In this document: positions 25,485 to 33,497 of the stretch, in pieces
Layout: the number at the start of each line of letters is the position of its first letter
How positions within the stretch are numbered: the stretch's first letter is position 1
Origin: Acidobacteriota bacterium
Lineage (GTDB): Bacteria; Acidobacteriota; Terriglobia; Bryobacterales; Bryobacteraceae
Length of the DNA: 64,000 nt
Assembly (NCBI GenBank): GCA_017307505.1
Contig: JAFKEE010000016.1
Coordinates: 62,001 to 126,000, forward strand
Direction of reading: 5' to 3'
Program-made: the position numbers and the translations under genes
Notes under the pieces: generated by a model
What the model was told of the DNA's origin: nothing
Database searches by the model: none
The model's input: the letters and a program-made list of their open reading frames with translations, nothing else

Positions 25485-27664
25485 TCACTCATACCGCAGG
25501 CAAATCATCGGATCCACCTTCGCCGCCCGCCGCGCCGGCAGATAGCTCGCCAGCAGCGCCACGACAGCCAGCACGCCGCCCACCCCAGCCATCGTTAGGG
25601 GATCCCGGGCCCCCACTCCAAACAGCAGCGTCGCCAGCAATCGCGTCAGCGCCAGCGCGCCCAGCAACCCAATCCCCAGCCCCAGCGCGGCCATCGCCAC
25701 ACCACGCTTCAGAATCAGTCCCACCACGTCCGCAGCCCGCGCGCCCATCGCCGAACGGATCCCGATCTCATGCGTCCGCTGCACCACCGAGTACGAGATC
25801 ACACCGTAGATCCCAATCGCCGACAACAGCAGCGCCACCGCCGCAAACCCGCCCAGCATGATCGAGTTCAACCGGTTGCCGGCCATGCTCTCCGTTTTGA
25901 TCTGCTCCAGCGTCTTCATGTCCGTCAGCGCCTGGTCTTTGTTCACCTGATGCACCGCGTCCGTGATCGCGTTTTGCAGCCGCAGCGGATCCATCGCCGC
26001 CCGCACCACCAGCGACGTTCCGAAAACCGGACTCTGCTCGTTGCTCACATACATCCCGGGATTGTCGCTGGTCTCATCCAGATTGCCCACCTTCTCATCC
26101 CGCACGACACCCACCACCTCCCAGGGAATCTCCTCTCCCAAGGCCGTCTTCCCCGGCACAATCTCCTGGATCAGAATCCGTTTGCCTACCGGCTCCTCAT
26201 TCGGGAAGTACTTGCGTGCCATCGTCTCATTGATCACCGTCACTGGCGGAGCGCCCTTTCCGTCGCCTTCCGCCAACCCGCGCCCCTTCTGAAACCTCAT
26301 CCCGATCGTCCGGAAGTAGGACGGACTCACCATCTTGAAGAAACACGCCTTGCGGTTCGCCCGGTCCACGATGGGCTTGTCCGCAATCTGGAACGGCATC
26401 CCGTAACCCCAGCCCTGCATCGGCAGCGCCGACGTCAACGCCACATCCCGCACACCAGGCAGACCCTCCACTCCGGCCACCACTTGCCGCAAATACGTGT
26501 TCAAGGCCTCGGGTGTCGCGAACCGGGTACTGGCAATCGGCAGGCCCGCCGTAATCACATTCTCTGAAACGAACCCCGTCTCCACCTGCTGCATCGCGAA
26601 GAAACTGCGGATCAACAGGCCCGACCCCGCCAGCAGCAGAAATGCCAGCGCCACTTCCGTCACCACCAGCGCCGAGCGCAGCCTGTGCTTTGCTCCGCCC
26701 GTGCTCGAGCCCCGGCTGCCTTCCTTCATGCTGCCCGCCAGATCCGACCTCGTCGCCTGAATCGCCGGAGCCAGCCCGAAGACCAGACCCGTCACAATCG
26801 ACAGACCGATGGCGAACAGCAGCACCCGCGAATCCAGCGTGATCGTCGCTTCCGATGGCAGCGAAAACGGCGGCAACGCCGCCTTCAGTCCCGCAATCAG
26901 CGCATACCCCAGTGCCACCCCCAGCACCCCGCCCAGCAGCGACAACAACACACTCTCCGTCAGGAACTGCTGGATCAACCGCCAGCGGCTCGCGCCCACC
27001 GAGACCCGGATTGCCACCTCCCGCTCCCGCACCGTCCCGCGCGCCAGCGTCAGGTTCGCCAGGTTCGCACAGCCGATCAGCAGCACCATGCCCACCGCCG
27101 CCAGCAGCACGTAGAGTGACTTCCTCAGTTGCGGGCCCACCGTGACCTCGGTCAGCGGGTCCACCGCGACACTCCAGCCTTTGTTCGAATCTGGGTAGTC
27201 CCGCGCAATCCGCTGGCCGATCGCATCCATCTCCGCCTTCGCCTTCTCCACCGTGACGCCCGGCTTCAACAACCCGATCGCGCCAAACCAGTGGAAGTTC
27301 CGCGTCATGTTCTCTGGCTCGAACACCAGCGGCCGGAAGATCTGGGCATACGACCTGTCGAACGCGCTGCCCGCCGGCAGCACTCCAATCACCACGTGCG
27401 GTTCATTGTTCAACTGGATCACCCGCCCCACAATCGTCGGATCCGAGCCGAACTGCGAAACCCACAGCGCATTGCTCAGCACCGCCACTTTGCTCTTGCC
27501 CGGTTGATCCTCATCCGCGGCGAACGTCCGGCCCAGCACGGCCTGGACACCCAGAATGTCGAAACCGTGTGCCGACATCCGCTGTCCACGCAACTGGATC
27601 GGATTGCTTACACCCGTCAATGTCACTGAGCCGCCAGTGCGCGCCGCCATGTACTGAAACACCG
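25485..27664 (-). pseudogene. ADOP-type ABC transporter permease, 3' part, cut by an insertion sequence
   Basis: About 725 codons remain open (from GTG 27662). This is the bulk of an ADOP (acidobacterial duplicated orphan permease) protein: a MacB-type periplasmic domain (SVTLTGVSNPIQLRGQRMSA, VAVLSNALWVSQFGSDPTIV) followed by FtsX-like permease segments (LLIGCANLANLTLARGTVRE, REVAIRVSVGASRWRLIQQF) and a second copy ending in ALTRLLATLLFGVGARDPLT and SYLPARRAAKVDPMICLRYE. The missing N-terminus is encoded at 29212-29412, beyond the insertion sequence. The frame would resume if the element and one copy of the flanking 5-bp repeat were removed. Without its N-terminal membrane segment the product is unlikely to be functional. 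Confidence 0.85.
27660..27664. repeat. Candidate target-site duplication, left copy (CACCG)
   Basis: CACCG here recurs at 29212-29216 on the other side of the insertion sequence. Five bases is short, so chance is possible, but deleting the element with one copy restores the permease reading frame. Confidence 0.45.
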
Positions 27665-27670
27665 TGAGGC

Positions 27671-27692
27671 TCTTGCAAAACTCCGCGTTGAA
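27671..27692 (+). repeat. Left terminal inverted repeat of the insertion sequence
   Basis: Begins TCTTGCAAAACTCCGCG and matches the right end at about 17 of 22 positions in inverted orientation. It may extend a few bases outward (GAGGC here against GACCG on the right). Confidence 0.6.
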
Positions 27693-27765
27693 ACTAAAGG
27701 AATTGAGGAAATTACGTTAGGGGGAATGGGGTCGGCCGCAGTAAACTGTTGTCGCCAAACAAACC

Positions 27766-27863
27766 GGATACCACGAGCCAACCCCATATGGAGCTTACCT
27801 CTCGTCAGTTTCTTGGATACCACGAGCCAACCCCATATGGAGCTTACCTCTCGTCAGTTTCTT
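27766..27863 (+). repeat. Perfect 49-bp tandem duplication over the transposase start
   Basis: Bases 27766-27814 and 27815-27863 are identical, each beginning GGATACCACGAGCC and ending GTCAGTTTCTT. Each copy includes an ATG-GAG-CTT start. Because 49 is not a multiple of three, the first ATG (27788) opens a different frame from the transposase, which uses the second (27837). Confidence 0.95.
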
Positions 27864-29006
27864 CTGCAATTCGGCCATGTCACGCAGCAGGAACTCTTCC
27901 CCCTGCTGGAAGAGTCGCTCGGCCCGCTCAGTCCGCAATTGAGACTGCTGGCGTCGCTGGCTGCGCTGATGCCCTTGGAGCGTTTGTTGAGCGCGCGTCG
28001 AGCCCACACCGGCCGTCCCGCCAAAGATCGAGCGGCTTTGGCGATGGCGTTTGCGGCCAAGGCAGTTTTGAATCTGCCCACTACGCGCGATCTCATCGGC
28101 CGGCTTCGGGCGGACCCCGCCCTCCGCCAACTGTGCGGTTGGCAAAGCCAACGCGGCTTGCCTCATGAGTCGAAGTTCTCGCGAGCCTTCGCTGAGTTTG
28201 CTTCCACCCAGTTGCCGCAGCAGTTGCATGAGGCCGTTGTGAAGACTACCCAGGGACAGCGACTGATTGGCCACATAGCCCGGGACTCGACGGCGATTGC
28301 AGTTCGTGAACACTTTCCAGATCGGCCAGTGGCGAAGAAGAAACGCAAAGGCAAACGAGGCCGGCGGAAAGGTGTCACGGACGCGCAACTGCGTGCGAAA
28401 GCCAGCCAGAGAGGCACCCGCCTTCAGCGCCAGCGCCATCAGAAGATCAAGGAAATGCTCGCCGGACTTTCCACCGAATGCAGCCTGGGAGTGAAGAAGG
28501 GCAGCCAAGGCCACCAGCACTACTGGAGGGGTTACAAGCTACATCTGGATGTGGCCGATGGGCAGGTGCCAATATCGGCAATTCTGACAAGTGCCAGCGT
28601 GCACGACTCGCAGGTGGCAATCCCGTTGATGACGATGACATCGGAGCGGGTGACGCATTTGTACGAGTTGATGGATTCGGCGTATGATGCCGACCCGATT
28701 CACGAGCACATTCGGCAGGGCGGGCGAGTGCCGATCATAGCGACGCATGGGCGGAGAGGGACGAAGAAGCCCTCAAAACTGACGAAGGCATTTCCAGTCA
28801 AGCTGCCGCCGGAGCTGTGCTGGGCAAAGAAGGACCGGTTCAAAGAGCGGACGATGATCGAGCGCGTGAATGCGAGATTGAAGGACGAATTTGGAGCGAG
28901 CCAGATCCGCGTGAGGGGAGCCCTCAAGGTGATGGCGCATCTGATGTTTGGGGTACTGGTGTTGACGGTGGATCAGTGGCAGAAGCTGGCAGTACAGAGG
29001 GCCTGA
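27837..29006 (+). CDS. DDE transposase of the insertion sequence
   Basis: 389 residues from ATG 27837, the in-frame start in the second copy of the tandem duplication. The N-terminal part (LFPLLEESLGPLSPQLRLLA, RPAKDRAALAMAFAAKAVLN) is followed by LCGWQSQRGLPHESKFSRAF, a pattern of IS5-like transposases. The likely DDE triad is Asp150 (HIARDSTAI), the Asp of ELMDSAYDADP, and the Glu of ERVNARLKDEFGA. A basic KKKRKGKRGRRKG segment around 165-178 may contact DNA. The KLHLDVADGQVPISAILTSA stretch is the RNase-H-like strand pair. The frame is intact from start to stop, so the element may still be mobile. An upstream in-frame start at 27726 adds residues that are not family-like. Confidence 0.88.
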   Translation: MELTSRQFLLQFGHVTQQELFPLLEESLGPLSPQLRLLASLAALMPLERLLSARRAHTGRPAKDRAALAMAFAAKAVLNLPTTRDLIGRLRADPALRQLCGWQSQRGLPHESKFSRAFAEFASTQLPQQLHEAVVKTTQGQRLIGHIARDSTAIAVREHFPDRPVAKKKRKGKRGRRKGVTDAQLRAKASQRGTRLQRQRHQKIKEMLAGLSTECSLGVKKGSQGHQHYWRGYKLHLDVADGQVPISAILTSASVHDSQVAIPLMTMTSERVTHLYELMDSAYDADPIHEHIRQGGRVPIIATHGRRGTKKPSKLTKAFPVKLPPELCWAKKDRFKERTMIERVNARLKDEFGASQIRVRGALKVMAHLMFGVLVLTVDQWQKLAVQRA

Positions 29007-29185
29007 AACTCCGATAGAAGCGAAGCTGAAAAAGCAGGGCTGCAGTTGGCGGCCAGCCGGAGGCATGCGGTAAGCGCGGGCAGCAAGGCGCCAAGGGGGC
29101 TCGGATGGGGGCGGATTGAAGGAAAACTTCAATTGCAGGCCAGGAAAGGCCGCCACATATAATCCGCCACTAAAAGTCAAGTCAA

Positions 29186-29207
29186 TTTTAGGCTGAGTTC
29201 TGCAAGA
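29186..29207 (-). repeat. Right terminal inverted repeat of the insertion sequence
   Basis: Read on the minus strand from 29207 it begins TCTTGCAGAACTCAGCC, the partner of the left end at 27671-27692. The truncated permease frame enters it and stops at 29188. Confidence 0.6.
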
Positions 29208-29211
29208 CGGT

Positions 29212-29216
29212 CACCG
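29212..29216. repeat. Candidate target-site duplication, right copy (CACCG)
   Basis: Partner of 27660-27664. Together they would be the duplicated target of the insertion sequence. Confidence 0.45.
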
Positions 29217-29412
29217 GCTTCTCCAGCACGCGCATGATCCGGTCCGCATTCGCATACGGCAGCGGCTTCAGCAGGACCCCGTCTACAAAACTGAAAATCG
29301 CTGTGTTCGCGCCGATGCCGATGGCCAGCGTGAGCAGCGCCACAGCCGTGAATCCCGGACTCTTCTGCAGAGTCCTCAACCCATACTGAACGTCTTGCCA
29401 GAAATCGAGCAC
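29212..29412 (-). pseudogene. ADOP-type permease, N-terminal fragment
   Basis: About 67 codons of the permease start remain: [20 protein letters not shown], then the first membrane segment [20 protein letters not shown] and [16 protein letters not shown]. This is the standard opening of acidobacterial ADOP proteins. The frame then runs into the insertion sequence and stops at 29188 after eight foreign residues. The rest of the gene is at 25485-27664. In intact family members about 20 residues usually lie between the EKP motif and the VFxxMAA motif that begins the other fragment, so a short deletion may have accompanied the insertion. Confidence 0.85.
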
Positions 29413-29485
29413 ACGGACCTCCGGCAGTTGATACGACTCATCAGTCCGTCAGTTCGTGTAAACTTTTCAAACTCCGCCAGTTTAA

Positions 29486-29878
29486 TCAGAGCGGTTCCGG
29501 CCGCCGGCGCTTCTTTCCCTTGGCCTTCGCCATGCGCCACGACACCGTCAACAAGTCGCGCAGCGCATCCTCCCGGATCCGCGCCAACCGCACCAGCACC
29601 AGAGGATAGCTTCGGTAGTAATCCGTCAGATAGTACGTCTCCGGAGCCTCTTCCACGAACAGGTCTCGCTCCTCGATCCGGGCGCGCACCACCAAAGTGC
29701 CCGGCTCCGCCGAAGCATGCATCGCCAATCCGGCGACGAACACGCCATCCACCTTCAGCACCGGCGACCCGTCGTACTTGGTCGAAGCCTCTACGCCTGG
29801 CAGCGCAAGTCCGATCCGCCGTACCACCTCAAAGTCATTGGCCTCCTGGATTTGAGGCGATCCCTCCCCCGTTCCCAT
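29486..29878 (-). CDS. MmcQ/YjbR family protein
   Basis: 130 residues from ATG 29878, which has GGGAGG just upstream. A TTG further up (29938) would overlap the hpnK-like gene and is less likely. The MmcQ/YjbR fold is recognisable from VVRRIGLALPGVEASTKYDG, SPVLKVDGVFVAGL, ERDLFVEEAPETYYLTDYYR and SYPLVLVRLARIREDALRDL. The family is small, cytoplasmic and thought to bind DNA through a CyaY-like fold; its biological role is not established. The C-terminus is strongly basic (AKAKGKKRRRPEPL). It is the last gene of the mla-hpnK operon, 19 bases after hpnK, but any connection with lipid transport is unclear. Confidence 0.83.
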   Translation of the reverse strand: MGTGEGSPQIQEANDFEVVRRIGLALPGVEASTKYDGSPVLKVDGVFVAGLAMHASAEPGTLVVRARIEERDLFVEEAPETYYLTDYYRSYPLVLVRLARIREDALRDLLTVSWRMAKAKGKKRRRPEPL

Positions 29879-29897
29879 GCGCCTCCCGCGGACACCC

Positions 29898-30728
29898 TTA
29901 CCCACCGCCCAACTCAGCCCCGTATCCGCAAAGCTCAATCCCCACCCGCTCCACGGTCTCTCTCACCCGGGGATCCACCAAAGCCCGCAGCTCCGCCGCC
30001 CGGCTCTCTTTCAACCGCGTCCGGGCAGCCTGTAGCTCCGCAGTGCAAAACCCCGGATGCACCATGAACTCTGTCGACCCGTCCGGCAGATTCTCCAACA
30101 GATGCACCACGTCCTCCGCGTGAAACCGCCCGGTAATCTGGAACCCGGCAAACCAATCGGTGGTCCGGCAGCCATGCCGTGCCAGCTTCCGGTGGAACTG
30201 CCCGCGCACCGCCCCAAACATCCGGCTCACGGCCCGCTTACCCAAAGGCACCTCAGCCGGCGCCCCCGTAATCGGCAGATCGAACGGCCTCCGCACCCAG
30301 CGCACGCCAAACTCCTCCGACAACCGCACAACCGCATCCAGCACGGGCGGAAACAGGTGCGTGTGCTTGTGCGTATCCAGATGCGTCGGCTGCAGCCCCG
30401 CCTCGAAGATCTTCACCATCTGGGCGCGGAGTTCGTTGTACACCCGGAGCTGCCTCAGCATCACAGCCTTCATCAACTCCGAGACCGTTCGCGGAAAACT
30501 GCGGCCCGGCTCCAGCAAAGACTCGCCCCCCACCAGCACCAGGTGCACACCGATGTCGAGAGTAGGCACCTCCCTCGCCAGCCGGACGGCATCCTCAAAG
30601 GCAGCCCCGTTCGCCATCAGGGTTGTGGATGTGAGAATCCCCTTGGTATGCGCCTCCAAGATTCCGGCATTCACGTCGCGCGTGAAGCCGAAGTCGTCGG
30701 CGTTGACAGCCAGGAGTTTGCGGCCCAT
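29898..30728 (-). CDS. hpnK: ChbG/HpnK (YdjC) family deacetylase
   Basis: 276 residues. It has the YdjC-type deacetylase fold. Metal and catalytic residues are visible: Asp11-Asp12 (LLAVNADDFGFT), His62 (IGVHLVL) and the HLDTHKHTH cluster around 117-124. MVHPGFC near 220 is a further conserved piece. Members remove acetyl groups from oligosaccharides (ChbG) or belong to hopanoid clusters (HpnK), where they act on a hopanoid head group precursor or a related lipid-sugar. The HpnK label is preferred because the gene overlaps mlaD by one base in a lipid-transport operon. No squalene-hopene cyclase is in the window. Substrate assignment is inference. Confidence 0.82.
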   Translation of the reverse strand: MGRKLLAVNADDFGFTRDVNAGILEAHTKGILTSTTLMANGAAFEDAVRLAREVPTLDIGVHLVLVGGESLLEPGRSFPRTVSELMKAVMLRQLRVYNELRAQMVKIFEAGLQPTHLDTHKHTHLFPPVLDAVVRLSEEFGVRWVRRPFDLPITGAPAEVPLGKRAVSRMFGAVRGQFHRKLARHGCRTTDWFAGFQITGRFHAEDVVHLLENLPDGSTEFMVHPGFCTAELQAARTRLKESRAAELRALVDPRVRETVERVGIELCGYGAELGGG

Positions 30729-31801
30729 CAGAACAGCTTCAACTGAATGGTGAGGAACTTCTTCGGATTCGCCCGGAAGTCCTTCATCATGGCCTGGATC
30801 TCCGCCGAGGTGGAGGTCAGGTTCTGGTACAGCGCCGGATTCACCATCAGCTGGCCAATCGTCCCGCGGCCGGAGTTCACACTGTCGATCGTGTTGTTGA
30901 TCCGGTCCAGGGTCGCCACCAGCTTGTTGTGCAGCGCCTCATCTTTCAACAACTTGCCCGCCGTGCCTTTGCCGGCGTTCAGGTCCGACAGCAGAACGTG
31001 CAGGTCCGACGTCGACTTCTTGAGCTCATCGAACAAAGCCGGGTCCTTCAACAGTCTGCCGGCTGTACCTTCGCCGCGCTCCAGACCGGCCACCAGATTG
31101 TCCATCCGGGTCAGCGTCTGCCGCAGGTCGTTGTAGAGCCCTTCGTCATAGAGCAGGTGGCCGATCGTACCCTTGCCCTCGCTCATGGCCTTGGTGATCT
31201 TCTGGGCGTCGCCCATGATCCCGTTCACCTTGTCGTAGATCTCCGAATCGTATAGCAGCTTGCCGATGCTGCCCTTGCCCGATTCCACCTGCGACACGAC
31301 TTTATCGATGCGCTTCAGGATCGACTGGACCGAATCCAGCAGCGGCATCGCCGACTGCATGATCTCCAGAAAGTCCTTCTCGTCCCGCGCCTTCAGCTCG
31401 CCGCCCTGCTTCACCATCACAGGGCTCGATCCGCGCTTGATGTTCAGGAACTTCGCGCCCAGCACATTCTCAGCGCTGAACCCCACCACTGAGTCGTCCG
31501 GAATCATCGGCATGTACTTCCGGTCGATCGCCATGGTCATCCGGATAGCCCGGTCGTTGTTCTTGTCGCCGGTCAGGTCGATCTTCTTCAGCTTGCCGAT
31601 CAGAATGCCGTTCAGCCGGATGGCCGCGCCTTCGCTCATCGCCCCCGAATCCTGCATGAAGGTGTAGAGCGACGCCTTCTCTTCGAAGGGATTGTCCGCA
31701 CCCGTCATCAGGAAGATCAGGACGGCCAGCAGCACCAGGGCAATCAGCGACATGATCCCCACCCTCAGCTGTGACCAGGCAACTTTATTGGACGCCGGCA
31801 T
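30728..31801 (-). CDS. mlaD: MlaD/MCE-domain phospholipid transport protein
   Basis: 357 residues. A single N-terminal membrane anchor (RVGIMSLIALVLLAVLIFLM, about 12-31) precedes the MCE domain (about 40-115: ASLYTFMQDSGAMSEGAAIR, LNGILIGKLKKIDL, VVGFSAENVLGAKFLNIKRG). After it comes a long alpha-helical tail (about 140-340) with repeated GKGSIGKLLYD, GKGTIGHLLYDEGLYNDL, GEGTAGRLLKDPALFDEL and GRGTIGQLMVNPALYQNL units. This tail resembles the helical tunnel-forming segments of PqiB/YebT/Mce-type proteins. It is the periplasmic substrate-binding component working with the neighbouring MlaE and MlaF to move lipids between membranes. The gene follows mlaF by 37 bases. Confidence 0.93.
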   Translation of the reverse strand: MPASNKVAWSQLRVGIMSLIALVLLAVLIFLMTGADNPFEEKASLYTFMQDSGAMSEGAAIRLNGILIGKLKKIDLTGDKNNDRAIRMTMAIDRKYMPMIPDDSVVGFSAENVLGAKFLNIKRGSSPVMVKQGGELKARDEKDFLEIMQSAMPLLDSVQSILKRIDKVVSQVESGKGSIGKLLYDSEIYDKVNGIMGDAQKITKAMSEGKGTIGHLLYDEGLYNDLRQTLTRMDNLVAGLERGEGTAGRLLKDPALFDELKKSTSDLHVLLSDLNAGKGTAGKLLKDEALHNKLVATLDRINNTIDSVNSGRGTIGQLMVNPALYQNLTSTSAEIQAMMKDFRANPKKFLTIQLKLF

Positions 31802-31838
31802 TCCTTCTCCTTAGCTTGCCACGAAAGCGGTCCGCGGC

Positions 31839-32654
31839 TCAGCGGCTGGCAAATTTGGCGACATAGGGATCCTTGCAGCAATCGAAGTCAAACGATGCCC
31901 CCAAAAAGGCAATGGCACCCTCCTTCATCACCATGTAGCGGGTCCGGGTGGAGTCTCCGTTGCTACCCACAGGCCGCAGCCCGCCATCTTTTTCGTTATA
32001 TCGGTACCGCTCCAGGATTTCTCCATCCTGGTGGCGGTGCGTCACAATCACCGTGGTCGCGCCTCGCACGTCTCTGCCTTTTACGATCAGAGCGATGATG
32101 TTGTTCGCCGTAATCGGGTCCAGGCCCGCCGTCGGCGAATCATACAGCAACAGTTCCGGCTGGGTCACAATCGCACGGGCAATGCCCACCCGGCGCCGCA
32201 TACCACCGGAAAGCTCACTGGGGAACTTCTCCAGTGTGTGCCCCAGCTCAACGAAGTCCAAGGATTGCTCCACCTTGGGCTGAACCTGCTCTTCCGGGAT
32301 CTTCAACAGCCGCTGGTTGAGCAGCGGGTAGCCGACGTTCTCCTCGATCGTGAAGGAATCGAACAGCCCGCCTTCCTGGAATAAGACCCCGATCCGGCTG
32401 CGCACGTCGAACCATTCCCGCTCCGGCAGCCTCGTCACGTCCTGCCCGAAGAGATGGATCCTCCCTGACGTAGCAGGCAGCAAGCCAAGGGCCAACTTCA
32501 ACAGCAGTGTCTTCCCGCTGCCGGCCGCACCGTGGATGATCAGCGTCTCCCCGCGCCTCAGCTCGAAACTGACCTGGCGCAGGAACACGTTATCGTCAAA
32601 GCCGAAGCTGACGTCGTCAAAAATGAGGATCGGCTCTTCCTGTGGGTTGCTCAT
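31839..32654 (-). CDS. mlaF: MlaF-type ABC transporter ATP-binding protein
   Basis: 271 residues. The nucleotide-binding motifs are complete: Walker A GAAGSGKT (42-49), signature LSGGMRRRVGIARAI, Walker B LLLYDSPTAGLDP and the H-loop VTHRHQD. The domain belongs to the Mce/Mla (also Ttg2A) branch. It powers lipid movement through MlaE, the next gene upstream. The C-terminal 40 residues (GSNGDSTRTRYMVMKEGAIA onward) are a little longer than in E. coli MlaF. The gene lies between mlaE and mlaD, 7 bases from the mlaE stop. No MlaB or MlaC gene is seen here. Confidence 0.93.
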   Translation of the reverse strand: MSNPQEEPILIFDDVSFGFDDNVFLRQVSFELRRGETLIIHGAAGSGKTLLLKLALGLLPATSGRIHLFGQDVTRLPEREWFDVRSRIGVLFQEGGLFDSFTIEENVGYPLLNQRLLKIPEEQVQPKVEQSLDFVELGHTLEKFPSELSGGMRRRVGIARAIVTQPELLLYDSPTAGLDPITANNIIALIVKGRDVRGATTVIVTHRHQDGEILERYRYNEKDGGLRPVGSNGDSTRTRYMVMKEGAIAFLGASFDFDCCKDPYVAKFASR

Positions 32655-32661
32655 GGCGGCC

Positions 32662-33420
32662 TTACATGGAGACGAAGATCCGGCCGATGATGAAGGTCAA
32701 CACCACAACCCACACCGACGCCACAACCACCGCTTGCGTCGTGGCCCGTCCTACGCCCTGTGTTCCCCCGGTGGTCCGCATGCCGTAGAAACAGCCCACC
32801 AGCGATAGCACGATGGCGAAGATGAAGGGCTTTAACAACCCCTGGGCGATGTCGTCATAGCCCAGCGCGCGCCAGGCCGTGTTCCAGTACTGGGCGCCCG
32901 TCGTCAGCGGCAGCATCACGCACGCCACGATGTACCCGCCCACCAGTCCCACGAAGTCCGCCAGAACGGTCAGCAGCGGCAGAACAACAGCCGTGGCTAA
33001 TAGCCGCGGCTTCACCAGCTTCATCACCGGATCGGTGCCCAGCGCCCGCATGGCGTCGATCTGCTCGGTCACCTTCATCGACCCCAGTTCGCTGGCCATG
33101 CCCGACGAGTTCCGCCCGGCCACCATCAGCGCGGTCAGCACCGGGCCCATCTCGCGCACCAGCGTAATCGCCACAATCATGCCAACCTGGCTGGTGGCGC
33201 CGTAGGTCTGCAGCGCCCGCGACATCTGCAAGGCCATCACCGCGCCGCTGAAAAATCCGGTGAGAATGACGACCGGCAGGCTGCCGACGCCGATGAGATC
33301 CATCTGGGTGAAAACGTCGTCCCAGTAGTAGGGTTTCAGAACGACGCCGCGGGAGGCCCGCGCCGACAACTGGACGAACTCCTGGAACGTAAGGACAGGA
33401 GCTTTCAGGAATTCCAGCAA
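32662..33420 (-). CDS. mlaE: MlaE-type lipid ABC transporter permease
   Basis: 252 residues from a TTG start at 33420 (MLEFLKAPVLTFQEFVQL). It is a polytopic inner-membrane permease. Landmarks are PVVILTGFFSGAVMALQMSR, ITLVREMGPVLTALMVAGRN, SGMASELGSMKVTEQIDAMR, ALGTDPVMKLVKPRLLATAV and the closing GAQGVGRATTQAVVVASV-like helix (seen as GTQGVGRATTQAVVVASVWV). It is the first gene of the operon mlaE-mlaF-mlaD-hpnK-mmcQ and is divergent from the S58 peptidase gene, whose ATG is 78 bases away. A GGGGAT lies 9 bases before the TTG as a weak ribosome site. Confidence 0.92.
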   Translation of the reverse strand: MLEFLKAPVLTFQEFVQLSARASRGVVLKPYYWDDVFTQMDLIGVGSLPVVILTGFFSGAVMALQMSRALQTYGATSQVGMIVAITLVREMGPVLTALMVAGRNSSGMASELGSMKVTEQIDAMRALGTDPVMKLVKPRLLATAVVLPLLTVLADFVGLVGGYIVACVMLPLTTGAQYWNTAWRALGYDDIAQGLLKPFIFAIVLSLVGCFYGMRTTGGTQGVGRATTQAVVVASVWVVVLTFIIGRIFVSM

Positions 33421-33497
33421 AGCGCAGCGATCCCCTTGAAATCTGATGCTACCATACGGGGCGGGAACGGCTCTTTCTGTAACAATTGGAATTGGAT

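Larger units (their letters stand above)
27665..29211 (+). mobile_element. Insertion sequence of about 1.55 kb with DDE transposase
   Basis: The element separates the two parts of the ADOP permease gene. Its ends carry imperfect inverted repeats: TCTTGCAAAACTCCGC from 27671 inward matches the reverse complement TCTTGCAGAACTCAGC read inward from 29207. Exact termini are uncertain by a few bases. It contains one transposase gene (27837-29006) in the orientation opposite to the permease, a 49-bp tandem duplication upstream of it, and about 180 bases of non-coding right end. Only one copy is in this window. The family appears to be of the IS4/IS5 DDE superfamily; I do not assign a named element. 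Confidence 0.85.

Noticed and set aside
29898-30728. Chitooligosaccharide deacetylase ChbG
   Set aside because: The fold is shared, but the gene is fused into an mla operon and no chitin genes are near; the hopanoid-associated label was preferred with reservation.
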